Shown here piece after piece: positions 35,496-46,100 of a stretch of 64,000 nucleotides of DNA (the stretch's first letter is position 1; each line of letters begins with the position of its first letter). The stretch comes from JAAYUD01 sp041907665. GTDB lineage: Bacteria; Bacteroidota; Bacteroidia; Bacteroidales; Bacteroidaceae. The notes below the pieces were generated by a model, which made no database searches, was not told the origin of the DNA, and worked only from the letters and a program-made list of their open reading frames with translations. The stretch is taken from the NCBI GenBank assembly GCA_041907665.1, contig JAYRGW010000013.1:7728-71727 (forward strand), in the 5' to 3' direction. A program made the position numbers and the translations under genes.

Positions 35496-35792
35496 TTATT
35501 TCATTCTATATTTACGCTCCTTTATTAACTGAATAAAGCTATCTGCCATATATTCAGTTAAAAAGCTTTTACGAATAAACTCTTCCCACTGATCTGTAAC
35601 TTTAATGAATCGGGAGAAGATGGTATCGCAGACTTTTGCATCAAGTCCTGATTGTATCATGGCTTCTTCGAAATGCTGACGAGTGAGTTTGCGTTTCTTT
35701 CCGCAGAGTGTCAAGGCTAACTCTTCTGTGTCTTTTGGCATTACCAAAGCTGTGGACAAAAGGTCGTAGCAGAACAAACATCTTCTACACAT
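35496..35792 (-). pseudogene. internally deleted HipA C-terminal kinase gene
   Basis: The 98-codon frame starts like a Bacteroidetes split HipA kinase (MCRRCLFCYDLL) and then jumps to the last part of such kinases: MPKDTEELALTLCGKKRKLT, then WEEFIRKSFLTEYMADSF. The 200 or so residues with the ATP loop and NxDxHxKN motif are absent, so the kinase is dead. Its ATG overlaps the stop of the preceding HipA N-domain pseudogene (TAATG). Recognition rests on both ends matching family text known to me. Confidence 0.65.
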
Positions 35793-36124
35793 TATTCATC
35801 CTCCTTGTTTTTTAAAGGCTGAACACTCACTGCACCGATACAATCTTTGCAGCAGGCCAACAGTAGAGACATTCGATCGTGATTGTCTATCTTCCAATTC
35901 CGTTCAGCAATATCGAGCAACCAACTTCGGGAATTAAACCATCAAAGAATGGTATCATTACATTGCTTTGATAGGGTGTTTCGCACAAAGGAAGGGTAAG
36001 ACTTACGGCACGAGCATTATCAGACGACAAATACTCCTTATTGTACACAAAGGTGTATCCATCGGCATCTTCAGTCAGTACTCCGGCCTTTTCTATTCTG
36101 ATAAAAGATTGCGGCTTGCTTCAT
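35792..36124 (-). pseudogene. HipA N-terminal domain gene with two frameshifts
   Basis: From ATG at 36124, overlapping the hipB stop as ATGA, the minus strand encodes MKQAAIFYQNRK in one frame, then AGVLTEDADGYTFVYNKEYL continuing to IPFFDGLIPE in a second, then GWLLDIAERNWKIDNHDRMS to NKEDE and TAA (35792-35794) in a third. Joined, this is the roughly 110-residue stand-alone HipA N-domain of Bacteroidetes. One extra base near AAAAGGCC and one missing base at CCCGAAGT break it. Confidence 0.7.
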
Positions 36125-36345
36125 ACATCATCCTCCTGAGTTCGCTTGATGGGTACCGGACCGCACTCTGAGCCAAAAAGGCTCAGTACTTGATTTACTT
36201 TATCAATACGAAGTGTAGGCTTTCCTTGTTCCAGTTCGCGTACAAAGCGTAAGCCTACTCCCGATTTCTCGGATAGGTCAACTTGCGTAAGATTGTATCT
36301 CTTGCGCATCTCTTTAACGTATTTAGACAAGATGGTCTGTTCCAT
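36121..36345 (-). CDS. HipB-like Xre-family regulator of the decayed hip locus
   Basis: The 74-residue helix-turn-helix protein (MRKRYNLTQVDLSEKSGVGL continuing RFVRELEQGKPTLR) is of the y4mF/HipB type. The frame is intact and ends in an ATGA overlap with the broken HipA N-domain gene. It probably still represses the promoter upstream, where two copies of CACCTTTTCGGG flank a -7 box. With its toxin partners broken it is an orphan antitoxin, which might act on the intact HipA at 30528 or only on its own promoter. Confidence 0.8.
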   Translation of the reverse strand: MEQTILSKYVKEMRKRYNLTQVDLSEKSGVGLRFVRELEQGKPTLRIDKVNQVLSLFGSECGPVPIKRTQEDDV

Positions 36346-36359
36346 AATATATGATATTG

Positions 36360-36414
36360 CACCTTTTCGGGTACAAATATATATATAATATTTGTAATTA
36401 CACCTTTTCGGGGA
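36360..36414 (-). promoter_or_regulatory. hip operator pair around a -7 box
   Basis: CACCTTTTCGGGTA (36360-36373) and CACCTTTTCGGGGA (36401-36414) are direct repeats 41 bp apart. Between them the minus strand has TATATTTG (36374-36381), the -7 box for the regulator gene starting at 36345. The arrangement suggests autorepression. The remaining 475 bp up to the helicase gene are AT-rich with only one promoter-like site. Confidence 0.6.
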
Positions 36415-36710
36415 TAAAACGTATGCGTTTCTATTGTATTATACCCTTTAGGTAATACTGAACGTGACAAAAGAAATATTAGAAACTTAAAATGTTACAA
36501 TACGTTTCGTTTTATTTTTCTTACAACATAGAAGAGCTCGTTTAAATTTTACTCAATAATAATCTTATCGCGACAATTTTGACCTGATATATAGTAAATA
36601 TAGTTATAATTTGAACAGAAAAATATATTATATATCTTTATCTGTTCAAATTATAGCTATTCATCATAAACGTGTTTAACCTTGTTGTGAAGTAATTCCC
36701 CGAAAAATAC

Positions 36711-36718
36711 TACCTTTG
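36711..36718 (+). promoter_or_regulatory. -7 box upstream of the helicase gene
   Basis: TACCTTTG matches TAnnTTTG, with TTG at 36685-36687 as a possible -33. The leader to the ATG at 36890 would be about 165 nt. Confidence 0.4.
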
Positions 36719-36889
36719 TATTCAACAAGTGTTCTGTAATATAAATGCGAAAATACTCTATCTTTTGTATCTGATAGCGGATATTTCATAAAATGGTTGA
36801 AAGAAAGTGCTTGATAAATTACATGATATATATTATGGCTAAATATTGATTATCATATAATAAATTATTAATATTGTCTTTTAAGTAGG

Positions 36890-39652
36890 ATGCTCGATAG
36901 TTCTCAAAATCTTATATTGATAAATGGAGTCAATAAAACGGCCCAGCTTGATTTATTTCAGTTAGGGGCTAACGGACTGTATCGTATAAAGTTTAAAAAT
37001 GCGCACAAGTTATATTCATACAGTTCTGAAAGAATCGTTTGGTTGAAAAATCCCGAAGTTATCGATCTCGCAAATTGTAGGGCGTTTGCGAATGGCAAAG
37101 AATTGACAGATTTGGCAGCAATATTTGCTTTTCATTATAAGAATAAAATATATTGGCATGTGAAACGTGCAAATGGTTACGAACAAGATTTTGTCGATGA
37201 TCAGCTTTGTATCATAAGATCTTGTTTGGGTGATAGGAAATCTAAAGATATATTTGATTATCTTAAGCGTGTGGCCAATATCAATGATCTTAAAAATAAG
37301 GAAGGAGAAAAGATTCTAGCAAAACAGTATGATGGCATAACATTTATTGATGATAACATGGCTATTGCCCCTTATCTAAATCCGTTAAAAAGGATTAGGC
37401 ACTGCAAGGCCGATTCATTAATTTTCCCCTTTGGGTGTAATGCGAGTCAGAAAAAGGCTGTCGCAAATACTTTTGAAAATCAAATCAGTATTATTCAAGG
37501 GCCTCCAGGGACAGGCAAAACACAAACTATTCTGAATATCATAGCTAATATTATTCTTCAAGGAAAAACAGTATTGGTCGTATCGAACAATAATTCGGCT
37601 ACTGCGAATGTATTGGAAAAACTCATAAAGTACGACATGGGCTTTATTGTTGCGTCTTTGGGTAACAGCGAAAACAAGAAGTCTTTTATAGATGAGCAGT
37701 CTATTTATCCGCAAAAAATTAGTAGTTGGTCATATAAGATAGGTGATAAGATTCGAATGCAACATGATGTAGCGGAATCATTAGTTCAATTGGATGGTAT
37801 TTTTAAGCTGCAGGAAGACTTGGCATCCTCGAGGCAAGAACTGCAGGCAATAAAACTTGAATGGGAGCATTTTAAAATAGGGAATAATATAAGTGAGACG
37901 ACCTATTCTATAAAGTATAATATTAGATCGTCTTCTCTTATGAAACTCTGGTTGCAATATCAAACATATACTGAAAGTGATGATATTATTTCTTTATGGG
38001 CAATAGGACGTTTGTTAAACTCGTTAAGATTGATATGGATAAATTTTATTATTAAGCATGTATTACGATTAAAATCTATGCATAATAGTAAAAGCGTTGT
38101 TTCTGTCATTATAGAACTACAGGCTTTATTCTATACTAAGAGAATTGTAGAGCTGGAAGAAAAAATAGAGAGTCTGCAATCAAAACTTAAACGGCAAGAT
38201 TCAAATGCTATTTTTGAAAGGTTGGTTGACTCTTCAATGGGAGTGTTTCAATCTGCACTATACGATAAATACAGCACGAAAATATGGGAGAAGTTTAGCT
38301 CTGATGATTTGTGGAAACGTCCTGATGATATATTAAAACAATATCCTGTAGTATTAAGTACAACATTCTCTTCAAGATCAAGTTTGTCCAGCAAAACCAC
38401 CTATGATTATATTATCATGGACGAAGCATCTCAGGTATCTATTGAGACCGGTGCATTGGCTTTATCATGCGCAAGGAATGCCGTGATTGTTGGTGATACT
38501 TTACAATTGCCCAATGTGATAACTTCTGAATACAAACAAAAGTTGGACGAAGCGGTCGATGAATTTGATATTCCAGCCGGCTACAACTGTTCTAAAAACA
38601 GCTTTCTTCAATCTGTTTGTGATATTGTCTCCGATGCTCCACAAGTCTTGTTAAGAGAACATTATCGTTGCCATCCTCGAATTATCAATTTCTGTAATCA
38701 GAAGTTTTATGGAGGAAATTTGTTAATCATGACACAAGATAATGGTGAGTCCGATACGATATGTGCTTTCAAGACAATGGCTGGCAATCATGTTCGTGGT
38801 CATTATAATCAGCGAGAGATTGATGTAATTCAGAAGGAAGTGTTATCTGTATTGGATGATAGGAAGGATTTGGGTATTATAACACCATATAACGACCAAG
38901 TAGAACAACTGGTCCATCAATTGCCACATATAGAGTCTGCTACTGTTCATAGATTTCAGGGACGTGAGAAAAATTCTATTATCATGAGTGTGGTAGATGA
39001 TCAGATAACTCAGTTTAGTGACGATCCAAACCTTCTAAATGTTGCAATATCGAGAGCTAAAAAGAAATTTTGTCTTGTCGTCTCTGGAAACACACAAAAA
39101 ATTAAAGGTAATATTTGTGAATTGATTTCTTATATTGAATATAACAACTGTACTGTTACAAATAGTAAAGTCTGCTCTATATTCGATTATCTCTATAGTC
39201 AATACACAGAAAAGCGTATGGCTTTTATTGATACTCATACCAAAATTTCTAAATACGATTCTGAGAATTTGACGTTCGCTTTAATTCAAAAGATACTGAA
39301 GAATGATCAAAGGTTTAATTGTTTGGGTGTATTGTGCCACGTTCCTCTTCGCAATATTATTAAAGAGACTTCTTTGTTAAGTGCTGAAGAATTGCAATAT
39401 GCAGCCAATTATAATACTCATGTCGACTTTTTGATTATCAGTCACGTCAGTAAAATGCCTGTGTTGGTTATAGAGACAGATGGTTATTCTTTTCATAAAG
39501 CAGAGACAGAACAACATCGGCGTGACCTAAAGAAAAATCATATATTAGCTCTTTATAATATTCCTCTTTTGCGACTTTCCACAACCGGTAGCAGCGAGGA
39601 AGAAAAAATAGTTGCGGCGTTATCAAGGTCTAATTCAGTAAATTCGTATTGA
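36890..39652 (+). CDS. SF1 (UPF1-like) helicase with C-terminal DUF2726-like nuclease domain
   Basis: This is a 920-residue protein. A novel N-terminal region (1-180) precedes an SF1 helicase: Walker A GPPGTGKT (204-211), Walker B DEASQVS (511-517), GDTLQLP (535-541), LREHYRCHP (588-596), VHRFQGREKNSI (686-697) and NVAISRAKKKF (717-727). A helical insert (about 285-440) splits the first RecA domain. The C-terminus (about 790-900) resembles DUF2726/restriction-endonuclease-like domains: Asp846 in HVDFLI and Glu862-x-Asp864 in LVIETDGYSFH. Helicase-nuclease fusions of this kind often sit in defence regions, and the neighbours are toxin genes and an IS remnant. A defence role is inference. The frame is complete. 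Confidence 0.85.
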   Translation: MLDSSQNLILINGVNKTAQLDLFQLGANGLYRIKFKNAHKLYSYSSERIVWLKNPEVIDLANCRAFANGKELTDLAAIFAFHYKNKIYWHVKRANGYEQDFVDDQLCIIRSCLGDRKSKDIFDYLKRVANINDLKNKEGEKILAKQYDGITFIDDNMAIAPYLNPLKRIRHCKADSLIFPFGCNASQKKAVANTFENQISIIQGPPGTGKTQTILNIIANIILQGKTVLVVSNNNSATANVLEKLIKYDMGFIVASLGNSENKKSFIDEQSIYPQKISSWSYKIGDKIRMQHDVAESLVQLDGIFKLQEDLASSRQELQAIKLEWEHFKIGNNISETTYSIKYNIRSSSLMKLWLQYQTYTESDDIISLWAIGRLLNSLRLIWINFIIKHVLRLKSMHNSKSVVSVIIELQALFYTKRIVELEEKIESLQSKLKRQDSNAIFERLVDSSMGVFQSALYDKYSTKIWEKFSSDDLWKRPDDILKQYPVVLSTTFSSRSSLSSKTTYDYIIMDEASQVSIETGALALSCARNAVIVGDTLQLPNVITSEYKQKLDEAVDEFDIPAGYNCSKNSFLQSVCDIVSDAPQVLLREHYRCHPRIINFCNQKFYGGNLLIMTQDNGESDTICAFKTMAGNHVRGHYNQREIDVIQKEVLSVLDDRKDLGIITPYNDQVEQLVHQLPHIESATVHRFQGREKNSIIMSVVDDQITQFSDDPNLLNVAISRAKKKFCLVVSGNTQKIKGNICELISYIEYNNCTVTNSKVCSIFDYLYSQYTEKRMAFIDTHTKISKYDSENLTFALIQKILKNDQRFNCLGVLCHVPLRNIIKETSLLSAEELQYAANYNTHVDFLIISHVSKMPVLVIETDGYSFHKAETEQHRRDLKKNHILALYNIPLLRLSTTGSSEEEKIVAALSRSNSVNSY

Positions 39653-39741
39653 TATGACAACTTCTGTTTGTTATGGCTGCGACTACCGTTCGTCTTTTGC
39701 TAAAGAGAATATTCGAGATCTTGCTGTAATAATAAACTTAA

Positions 39742-39792
39742 ATTGTAGTGTACCGAACGAATTGATATAAAACGTATTCGGTGCACTACAAT
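39742..39792. terminator. stem-loop between convergent helicase and phosphatase genes
   Basis: ATTGTAGTGTACCGAA (39742-39757) pairs with TTCGGTGCACTACAAT (39777-39792), with one G-T pair. A/T-rich flanks suit a bidirectional terminator. The 170-bp gap contains nothing else. Confidence 0.65.
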
Positions 39793-39825
39793 AATAAAGT
39801 GTCGAAATTTCGAGCAACCTATGGT

Positions 39826-41508
39826 TTACTTGCGAAACTTGAAGAGTTTGTCTGCCGGTATAATCTGTTTGGGGATGCCCGGTCCTTGATAGAATGCATC
39901 AATCCAGAAACCACCTCCGGCATTGAAAAACTCTACGGTCAACGCATGTCTTCCTTTTGTGAGTTCTACCGATCCTTCTCTTTCGATTAATCCGTGTGCC
40001 CCGTCGTCGTCGACAACTTTTGAGCCGTCTATATAGAGCTTACTTCCATCGTCCGATTGTAGAAAGAAGTGGTATGTACCGGGTTCGTCAATTTGGATAA
40101 AGGTAGAGTATACCAAGCCGAATATTGAATTGCCGGGTCGCAACAGTCCTGCAATCTGTTTGTTATCTACATGTATTTCGTCGGCAGTCCATCGGCTTTC
40201 GCTCTTTTCGTCTTTGAAAGATGGAAGACTGTTCCAGTTTCCTCCTTGATAAAAGGCTACGTTTACGCCGTTTTTAGGATTCTTGTGTATGATACGGAAA
40301 TAACCATTCGATACGACACTTTGGTCGCCGCTGGCGCTATACGCTTTGGCTTTCACAACGGTCGACTTGTCTAGTTTAAAAGGAGCCTGATAAAGAGAAG
40401 ATTGTTGAGTAGGCACAGAACCGTCTGTGGTGAAATAAACTTTGTCTCCTCTGTGATACGGTTCGATAGTCACAACAGCTTCTTTGTCGACAAACAATCC
40501 TCCGGCTTGCTCGAACAAGTGACGTCCTCCATTGATACGTGGACCATAAGATTGTTTCCTGAATACGATGGGGTCCGTTTTTATTTTAACCCCCTCGAAG
40601 GCCGAACGCATTGGGCGTCCGTACCAAGCGCATGGGGTATCTATTCCCAGTGCATAAGCAATAGTAGGAGCTACATCGAACATATACGTTTGCTGTTGTA
40701 TCTCAAAGCCTTTTTTGATGTTCCTTCCGTAAAGGATAAAAGGAACAGTCATCTCTTCCCACGATTCTCCTCCATGACTATAGCCTACACCTCCATGGTC
40801 GGCAACAATTATGACAAGCGATTCGTCTTCTATGCCTGCATCTTTCACTGCTTTGAGTACCATACCCACACACTGGTCGGCATCTTCGATAGCCTTCAGA
40901 TATTTTTCTGTCATGTGTCCGTAGGTGTGTCCGCAATGATCTACATCATCCAATTGAGTGAATGTGAACGTTGGCTTTTCCGTACGAATGTATTCGGCTA
41001 GAGCTTCTGCCGTTTTGATCTCCGTCTCGTACGATTTGTCGACATTGGCTACTCCTTTTTCGAATAAATTACCGAAACCGCTCCACTGGTATATCATACC
41101 TATTTTGTCTGTAGGCAACTGCTTGCGAACAACATCGACAATGGTAGGAAACAATCCGTATTCATTGACACCTACCGGCTGTATGGAATAGTTTCCCGGC
41201 CTCCAATCGTTGGATGTCACTCCATGGGCTTCGACACCTGCTCCGGTAAGCATGGAACTCCAGTTGGGCGAACTGCTTGAAGGTATTACAGTGCGTACGC
41301 TTCGGCAGATTGATCCATTTTTTATCATGTAGTCCATATTGGGAGTATTGGCTTTCTCCATACCTTGTGTACTCATTGCATCTATGCCGACTACAAATAC
41401 GTGTTTAATTCCGGCCGGAGCTTTTTCTGTTTCTTGTGCATAGGCTCCATTGATGCAAAAGAGCAAGCATATATAAAATAGTAAATTTGTTTTCTTTATA
41501 TTGTTCAT
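39826..41508 (-). CDS. secreted alkaline-phosphatase-superfamily phosphodiesterase/phosphatase with PA14 domain
   Basis: The 560-residue exported enzyme has a signal peptide (1-24), then a type I phosphodiesterase/nucleotide pyrophosphatase domain. Asp43 (VVGIDAM) is a metal ligand, Ser77-Ser80 in IPSSSSPNW is the nucleophile region, and LDDVDHCGHTYGH and IVADHGGVGYSHGG give further metal ligands. A chitobiase-C-like segment (VYFTTDGSVPTQQSSLYQAP) and a C-terminal PA14 domain (YHFFLQSDDGSKLYIDG) follow and may bind sugar. It is the last gene of the susC-susD unit, 13 bp behind susD, so it probably releases phosphate from an organophosphate or phosphorylated glycan for uptake. The exact ester is unknown. 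Confidence 0.85.
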   Translation of the reverse strand: MNNIKKTNLLFYICLLFCINGAYAQETEKAPAGIKHVFVVGIDAMSTQGMEKANTPNMDYMIKNGSICRSVRTVIPSSSSPNWSSMLTGAGVEAHGVTSNDWRPGNYSIQPVGVNEYGLFPTIVDVVRKQLPTDKIGMIYQWSGFGNLFEKGVANVDKSYETEIKTAEALAEYIRTEKPTFTFTQLDDVDHCGHTYGHMTEKYLKAIEDADQCVGMVLKAVKDAGIEDESLVIIVADHGGVGYSHGGESWEEMTVPFILYGRNIKKGFEIQQQTYMFDVAPTIAYALGIDTPCAWYGRPMRSAFEGVKIKTDPIVFRKQSYGPRINGGRHLFEQAGGLFVDKEAVVTIEPYHRGDKVYFTTDGSVPTQQSSLYQAPFKLDKSTVVKAKAYSASGDQSVVSNGYFRIIHKNPKNGVNVAFYQGGNWNSLPSFKDEKSESRWTADEIHVDNKQIAGLLRPGNSIFGLVYSTFIQIDEPGTYHFFLQSDDGSKLYIDGSKVVDDDGAHGLIEREGSVELTKGRHALTVEFFNAGGGFWIDAFYQGPGIPKQIIPADKLFKFRK

Positions 41509-41521
41509 GATATTGTTTAAT

Positions 41522-43096
41522 TTATTTGTTCCACCATACCCTTGTCAATAAATTGTCTGCGCCTTGTCTGGCAACAGCAATATTGTATTGATCTTCATTA
41601 TAAACGACTTCGTTTTGTGGGTATGGAATGCGTCTGGGCCATTCCGTTATATTGCTTGCCGAAGGCAGACCACGTGGCGGTGTAACCGATATTTCTTTTG
41701 GGAAACCGGTGCGACGCCATTCGGACCATCCCTCGATGCCGCAGAAGAAGAGTGAAATCCATTTTTGGACACCGATCTTCTCCAATTTCTCTGCTTGAGT
41801 TCCGGTATAAGCTACAGTAGACTGATCGTAATAACTCGAAGGAGGAATGACATCGGATGCTTCTAGTGCTTCGGTAGGAGGGAAGGCCATAGCAGACTTC
41901 ATGTCTTTGAAATTAGATGGAATGCGACTTGCCCAATAAGCAAAATTGGCAGCGATACCATTTTTATAGTAAGTCTCTGCATCGCCAACGGTGATTAATC
42001 CTTTTTCGCGAGCTTCGGCTAAATTGAACATTACCTCCGAGTATGAAAGCAACACGGACTGTGCAGCCGTAGGAGATGCATATTTTGCATCTAGTTTGAG
42101 AGGTGCAAAGATATATCCCTTGCGCGAGTTGTAACTATCCCCTCCGTTGTAATTGGCTTCGTCGGCATCGCGTATGCAGTTGGGCACACCGGCATAGATG
42201 TATTTGCCATTCTCTACTCCATTGACTGTCGGAGAGAAGAGTACTTTTATACGTGGGTCGTTCATTGCTTTGAGGTGGTTTTCGATGGTGACAGACATGA
42301 ATTCTGTACCATTGAACTTCTCTATCGTTGCATTATATAGAGGGCACCAATGCGATGATTGATCATCCAAATACGTAATAGCCGCATTGTCGTTGATACT
42401 TGACATCAATGGATATTTATCTGGATTAGAGACCATTTCGCTTATATCTTTACTGACATCTTTCTTTCCAGAGATACGCATCAGTAAACGCAACTTGAGG
42501 CTGTTGGCAAATTTTCTCCATTTTAATACGTCTCCATTGTAAAGGCAGTCATAGCTTCCGATTTCCTCTGCACTGTTTTGTGAGAGCAATTCATTGGCCG
42601 ACTCCAGTTGCTTTAGCAAATCGTTGTAGATATCTTCTTGAGTATCGTATTTGGCAGTGAAAATCCCATCAGTCTTTCCTTTGAGTGATTCAGAATAGGG
42701 GAAATCTCCATAAGCATCTGTCATCTGTTGAAACATCAGCGATTTGATGATCATTCCCATTGCTTGTATGTGAGGTAGTTTATACTTCTCGGCCAAATTG
42801 ATCATGTCTTGTACATTACGCCCATTGTAGTATAGCTGCCCTGTCTGGGTATTGTTGAATGCATCATTGAACATACTGACAAATTGGTCTACCGAATAAT
42901 CGCCTAATACGGCACCATAATACCTTATATCTCCAAGGTTGTCAAGTCCCCGGATTACACCGCTTAATAATAATCTAGGCTGGTCTATACGGTCTGGTTG
43001 ATTGGGGTTGGTATTTGTTTTTTCGAAATCGTTGGTACATCCCAAGCATGAAAACAAACCGAAGATCATCAGCATTAATTTATATTTGATTTTCAT
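41522..43096 (-). CDS. SusD/RagB-like outer-membrane lipoprotein
   Basis: The 524-residue surface lipoprotein has a signal sequence ending at the cysteines FSCLGC (lipobox at Cys17 or Cys20), then SusD-like helical repeats (LPHIQAMGMIIKSLMFQQMT continuing DAYGDFPYSES), of the SusD_2-like branch. It would form the lid over the SusC partner encoded 20 bp upstream and help to capture substrate. The frame starts 4 codons earlier (43108); MKIKYKLMLMIFGLF at 43096 gives the more typical signal peptide. The C-terminal WWNK ending is normal. Confidence 0.9.
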   Translation of the reverse strand: MKIKYKLMLMIFGLFSCLGCTNDFEKTNTNPNQPDRIDQPRLLLSGVIRGLDNLGDIRYYGAVLGDYSVDQFVSMFNDAFNNTQTGQLYYNGRNVQDMINLAEKYKLPHIQAMGMIIKSLMFQQMTDAYGDFPYSESLKGKTDGIFTAKYDTQEDIYNDLLKQLESANELLSQNSAEEIGSYDCLYNGDVLKWRKFANSLKLRLLMRISGKKDVSKDISEMVSNPDKYPLMSSINDNAAITYLDDQSSHWCPLYNATIEKFNGTEFMSVTIENHLKAMNDPRIKVLFSPTVNGVENGKYIYAGVPNCIRDADEANYNGGDSYNSRKGYIFAPLKLDAKYASPTAAQSVLLSYSEVMFNLAEAREKGLITVGDAETYYKNGIAANFAYWASRIPSNFKDMKSAMAFPPTEALEASDVIPPSSYYDQSTVAYTGTQAEKLEKIGVQKWISLFFCGIEGWSEWRRTGFPKEISVTPPRGLPSASNITEWPRRIPYPQNEVVYNEDQYNIAVARQGADNLLTRVWWNK

Positions 43097-43116
43097 ATCT
43101 ATATCCATTTTAATGA

Positions 43117-46100
43117 TTAGAAACTTACATTAATTTGAAATCCAAAACTCTTTGATGCAGGTACTGAAAAGGCATCAACACCTAAGTTGAAGTCGCTCAT
43201 ACCTCCACTTTCGGGATCAACATGTTTATTCTTAGTCCACAAGAATAAGTCTCGGCCGAATAGGGCTATATTGATATTTTGCGCATATACTTTTCTAGCC
43301 CAATCTGCTGGGAATGTATAGCCGAGGCGAAGTTCTCTTAGTTTGACGAAAGAAGCATTCGTCAGCTGTGCTTCGGTGATATGATCATATTTTGTTTTGA
43401 TAAAGCGGCGTACATCGTTACCGGCAATACCCTTGCTGTATGTACCGTCGAATATCTGAAGATTTTGTTGCCAAGCTCCGTTGACCAGAATGGCACCTTT
43501 ACTGTAGTACAAATCGTCGTATTCTTTGCCCGGTTGTCTAGCACCACGTCCTTCTAGCGATTCGATGGTTTGTCCGGCTCCTACAAATTTGTTCAATGTC
43601 CTTGAAATGAAGTATCCACCTTGACGTACATCGAACAATACATTCAGATCGAATCCTTTGTAGGAAAGAGAAGAACCGATACCTGCTGTCCAGTCGGGAT
43701 TGACATTGCCCAGATAAACGTTGCTATCGGAAACATATTGTCCTGCACTGTTTAGAACGGGTTCTCCTTTCAATGGACCATCTTTTATCCTTTGGTAGGC
43801 AGTTCCGAATATTTGTCCCATTCTCTTTCCCGGTTGGGCTACGATTTTGGCATCCTCCAATCCCGATGTCGTCAGAATTAACTCGTCCAATCCTTTTGCC
43901 AAGTATATGACTTTAGTTCTGGAACGGCTGAAGTTGAGGTTGATATCCCATTTCAATCCATTGGATAATAAAATAGGCGTAGCACTTACAACTAGCTCGA
44001 TACCCGAATTGGCTGTCTTACCCGAATTGATCAGTCGGTTATCATATCCTGAGGTATTGGCTATCTGTAAGCTGATGATCTGATCTTTTGTAATTGTATG
44101 ATAATAACTGAAGTCGAAATTCAATCTATTTTTGAATAAGTTCAATTCAGCTCCAACTTCCCATGTTTCGGATCTGGCTGGTTTTAAGTTATTGTTTAGT
44201 AGATTGCCCGGACTGGTCAAAGTAGGTACACCATTCCAATAATCACTTAATGAATAAGTGTTGTATAGACTGTATGGGCCTGTATCGTTACCTACAGATG
44301 CATAACTACCTCTGACTTTGGCATAGCTGATAACAGATGGTAATCGTAACATTTCGCTAAGAAGTCCACTCAATGTAACCGAAGGATAGAAATATGAATT
44401 TGTAGATGATGGCAGCGTACTGGACCAATCGTTACGGCCCGTAACCTCGGCATATATCATACGCTTGTAATCCATCAGGACACTACCATATAAACTGTTT
44501 ACCACTTTTTTTGATCTGTAGTCTGAAACGGTAGGCTTCTCTTTTGAATTATCAAAAGAATATATGTTCGGAACAATCAAACTATTGGTATATGACTGAA
44601 TTTCTTTATAGAAAGATTCTGCTCTATTTCCTCCGAAGTGGGCACTTAGTCCAAAATCTTCTCCTAGCTTTGGAGTATAATTGATCATGAAATCGTAGTT
44701 ATTGTTGTGCGTCTGGAATTGGTTATCGCTGTAATATCCGTTTCCACCGTTTTTGTAATAACTTTCTTCTCTATTATCCGTTTCCCATGAATTGTCTGTA
44801 CCTCCACGCAACATAATCGATAATTCGCTCATAGGTTTAATAGTAACATCCAGTTTTCCGAAGAAACGGTGCGTTTCGGAAAGACTATTCATTTGATACA
44901 TCACAAAATATGGATTATTGTACGAGGCCATGTTTTGGAACTGACGTGTACCTTCCAAACCACCTCGTTGCCAATATTCTTTCAGACTGTTGATGTTGTG
45001 ACTTTGTGGGAACCAACAGAAGAAATACATAGGCGAAACGCCACCATAACCCAATATAGGCACGTTAGTTCTGTTGGTTTTTGTATAGTTTACAACAGCA
45101 TCGGCACTCATCCATTTGTTTAATTCCACCGTATTATTTAAATTGAAAGAGTGTCTTGTTATGTTATTGTTGGGTGTCAAACCGTTCTGTTTGGTATTGG
45201 TATAACCAATTCGAAGGTCTCTTCCTTGAGAGCTATTGCTCAGGGCTATACTGTTGATATAAGTATTTCCGTGGTCGAAGAAATCTCTTATGTTATTGGG
45301 GTGTCCTACCCATTCGGATGGGATAGCTTCACCGCGTATATCTGGTGGCAAATAGGTATCTCCGGCGCGGTAGCCTTTTGTTGTAGGTGAGTCGAACTGC
45401 ACCATTTTTTGACCCATAAAGCGTGGTCCCCAACTTTCATCGTAGTTATCATTCTGTCCAGAAGGATAGTATCCGCTTGAACTACCGAAATTGCTACCTA
45501 CATACACACCATTCTTACCTTGTCCGAATTCGTTTTGAAGTTTGGGTAAGATCAACGGTTTCTCTAGCGAGAATGTACCGCTGTATGAAATACCGAATCC
45601 TTTTGTCTGTCTCCCTTTTTTGGTAGTGACGATAATGGCACCATTGGCGGCTGCCGATCCATATAGAGCCGAAGCTGCTGCTCCTTTCAGAACATTGATG
45701 CTTTCGATATCATTGGGGCTGATTTCATTAATTTCGGAACTACTTGTTTGAGATCCTGCTCCAGAACCGATAGGTATGCCATCGATGACGAATAGGGGAG
45801 AAGAAGGACCTGCGCTCAAAGCTCTTTCTCCTCGAATAGAAATACGGCTACCTGCTCCAACAACAGCTCCTGAACTGATGTTTACGCCTGCAACTTTACC
45901 GCTTAACATACTAACTAAGTTAGAGTTTCTATTCTCCAATTCTCCGGCTTTAATTTCTTGAGTTGCATAACCCAACCCTTTTTTCTCGCGTGTGATACCA
46001 AGGGCGGTTACAACGACTTCGGATAAAATTTTAGAAGTTTCTGTCAAAACAACTCGGTAATTCGTTTCGTTGCCTACTTGAAAAACTTTGTTCTGATAAC

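Noticed and set aside
40402..41001. 199-codon plus-strand frame
   Set aside because: It is antisense to the phosphatase-superfamily gene, which carries clear metal-ligand motifs.
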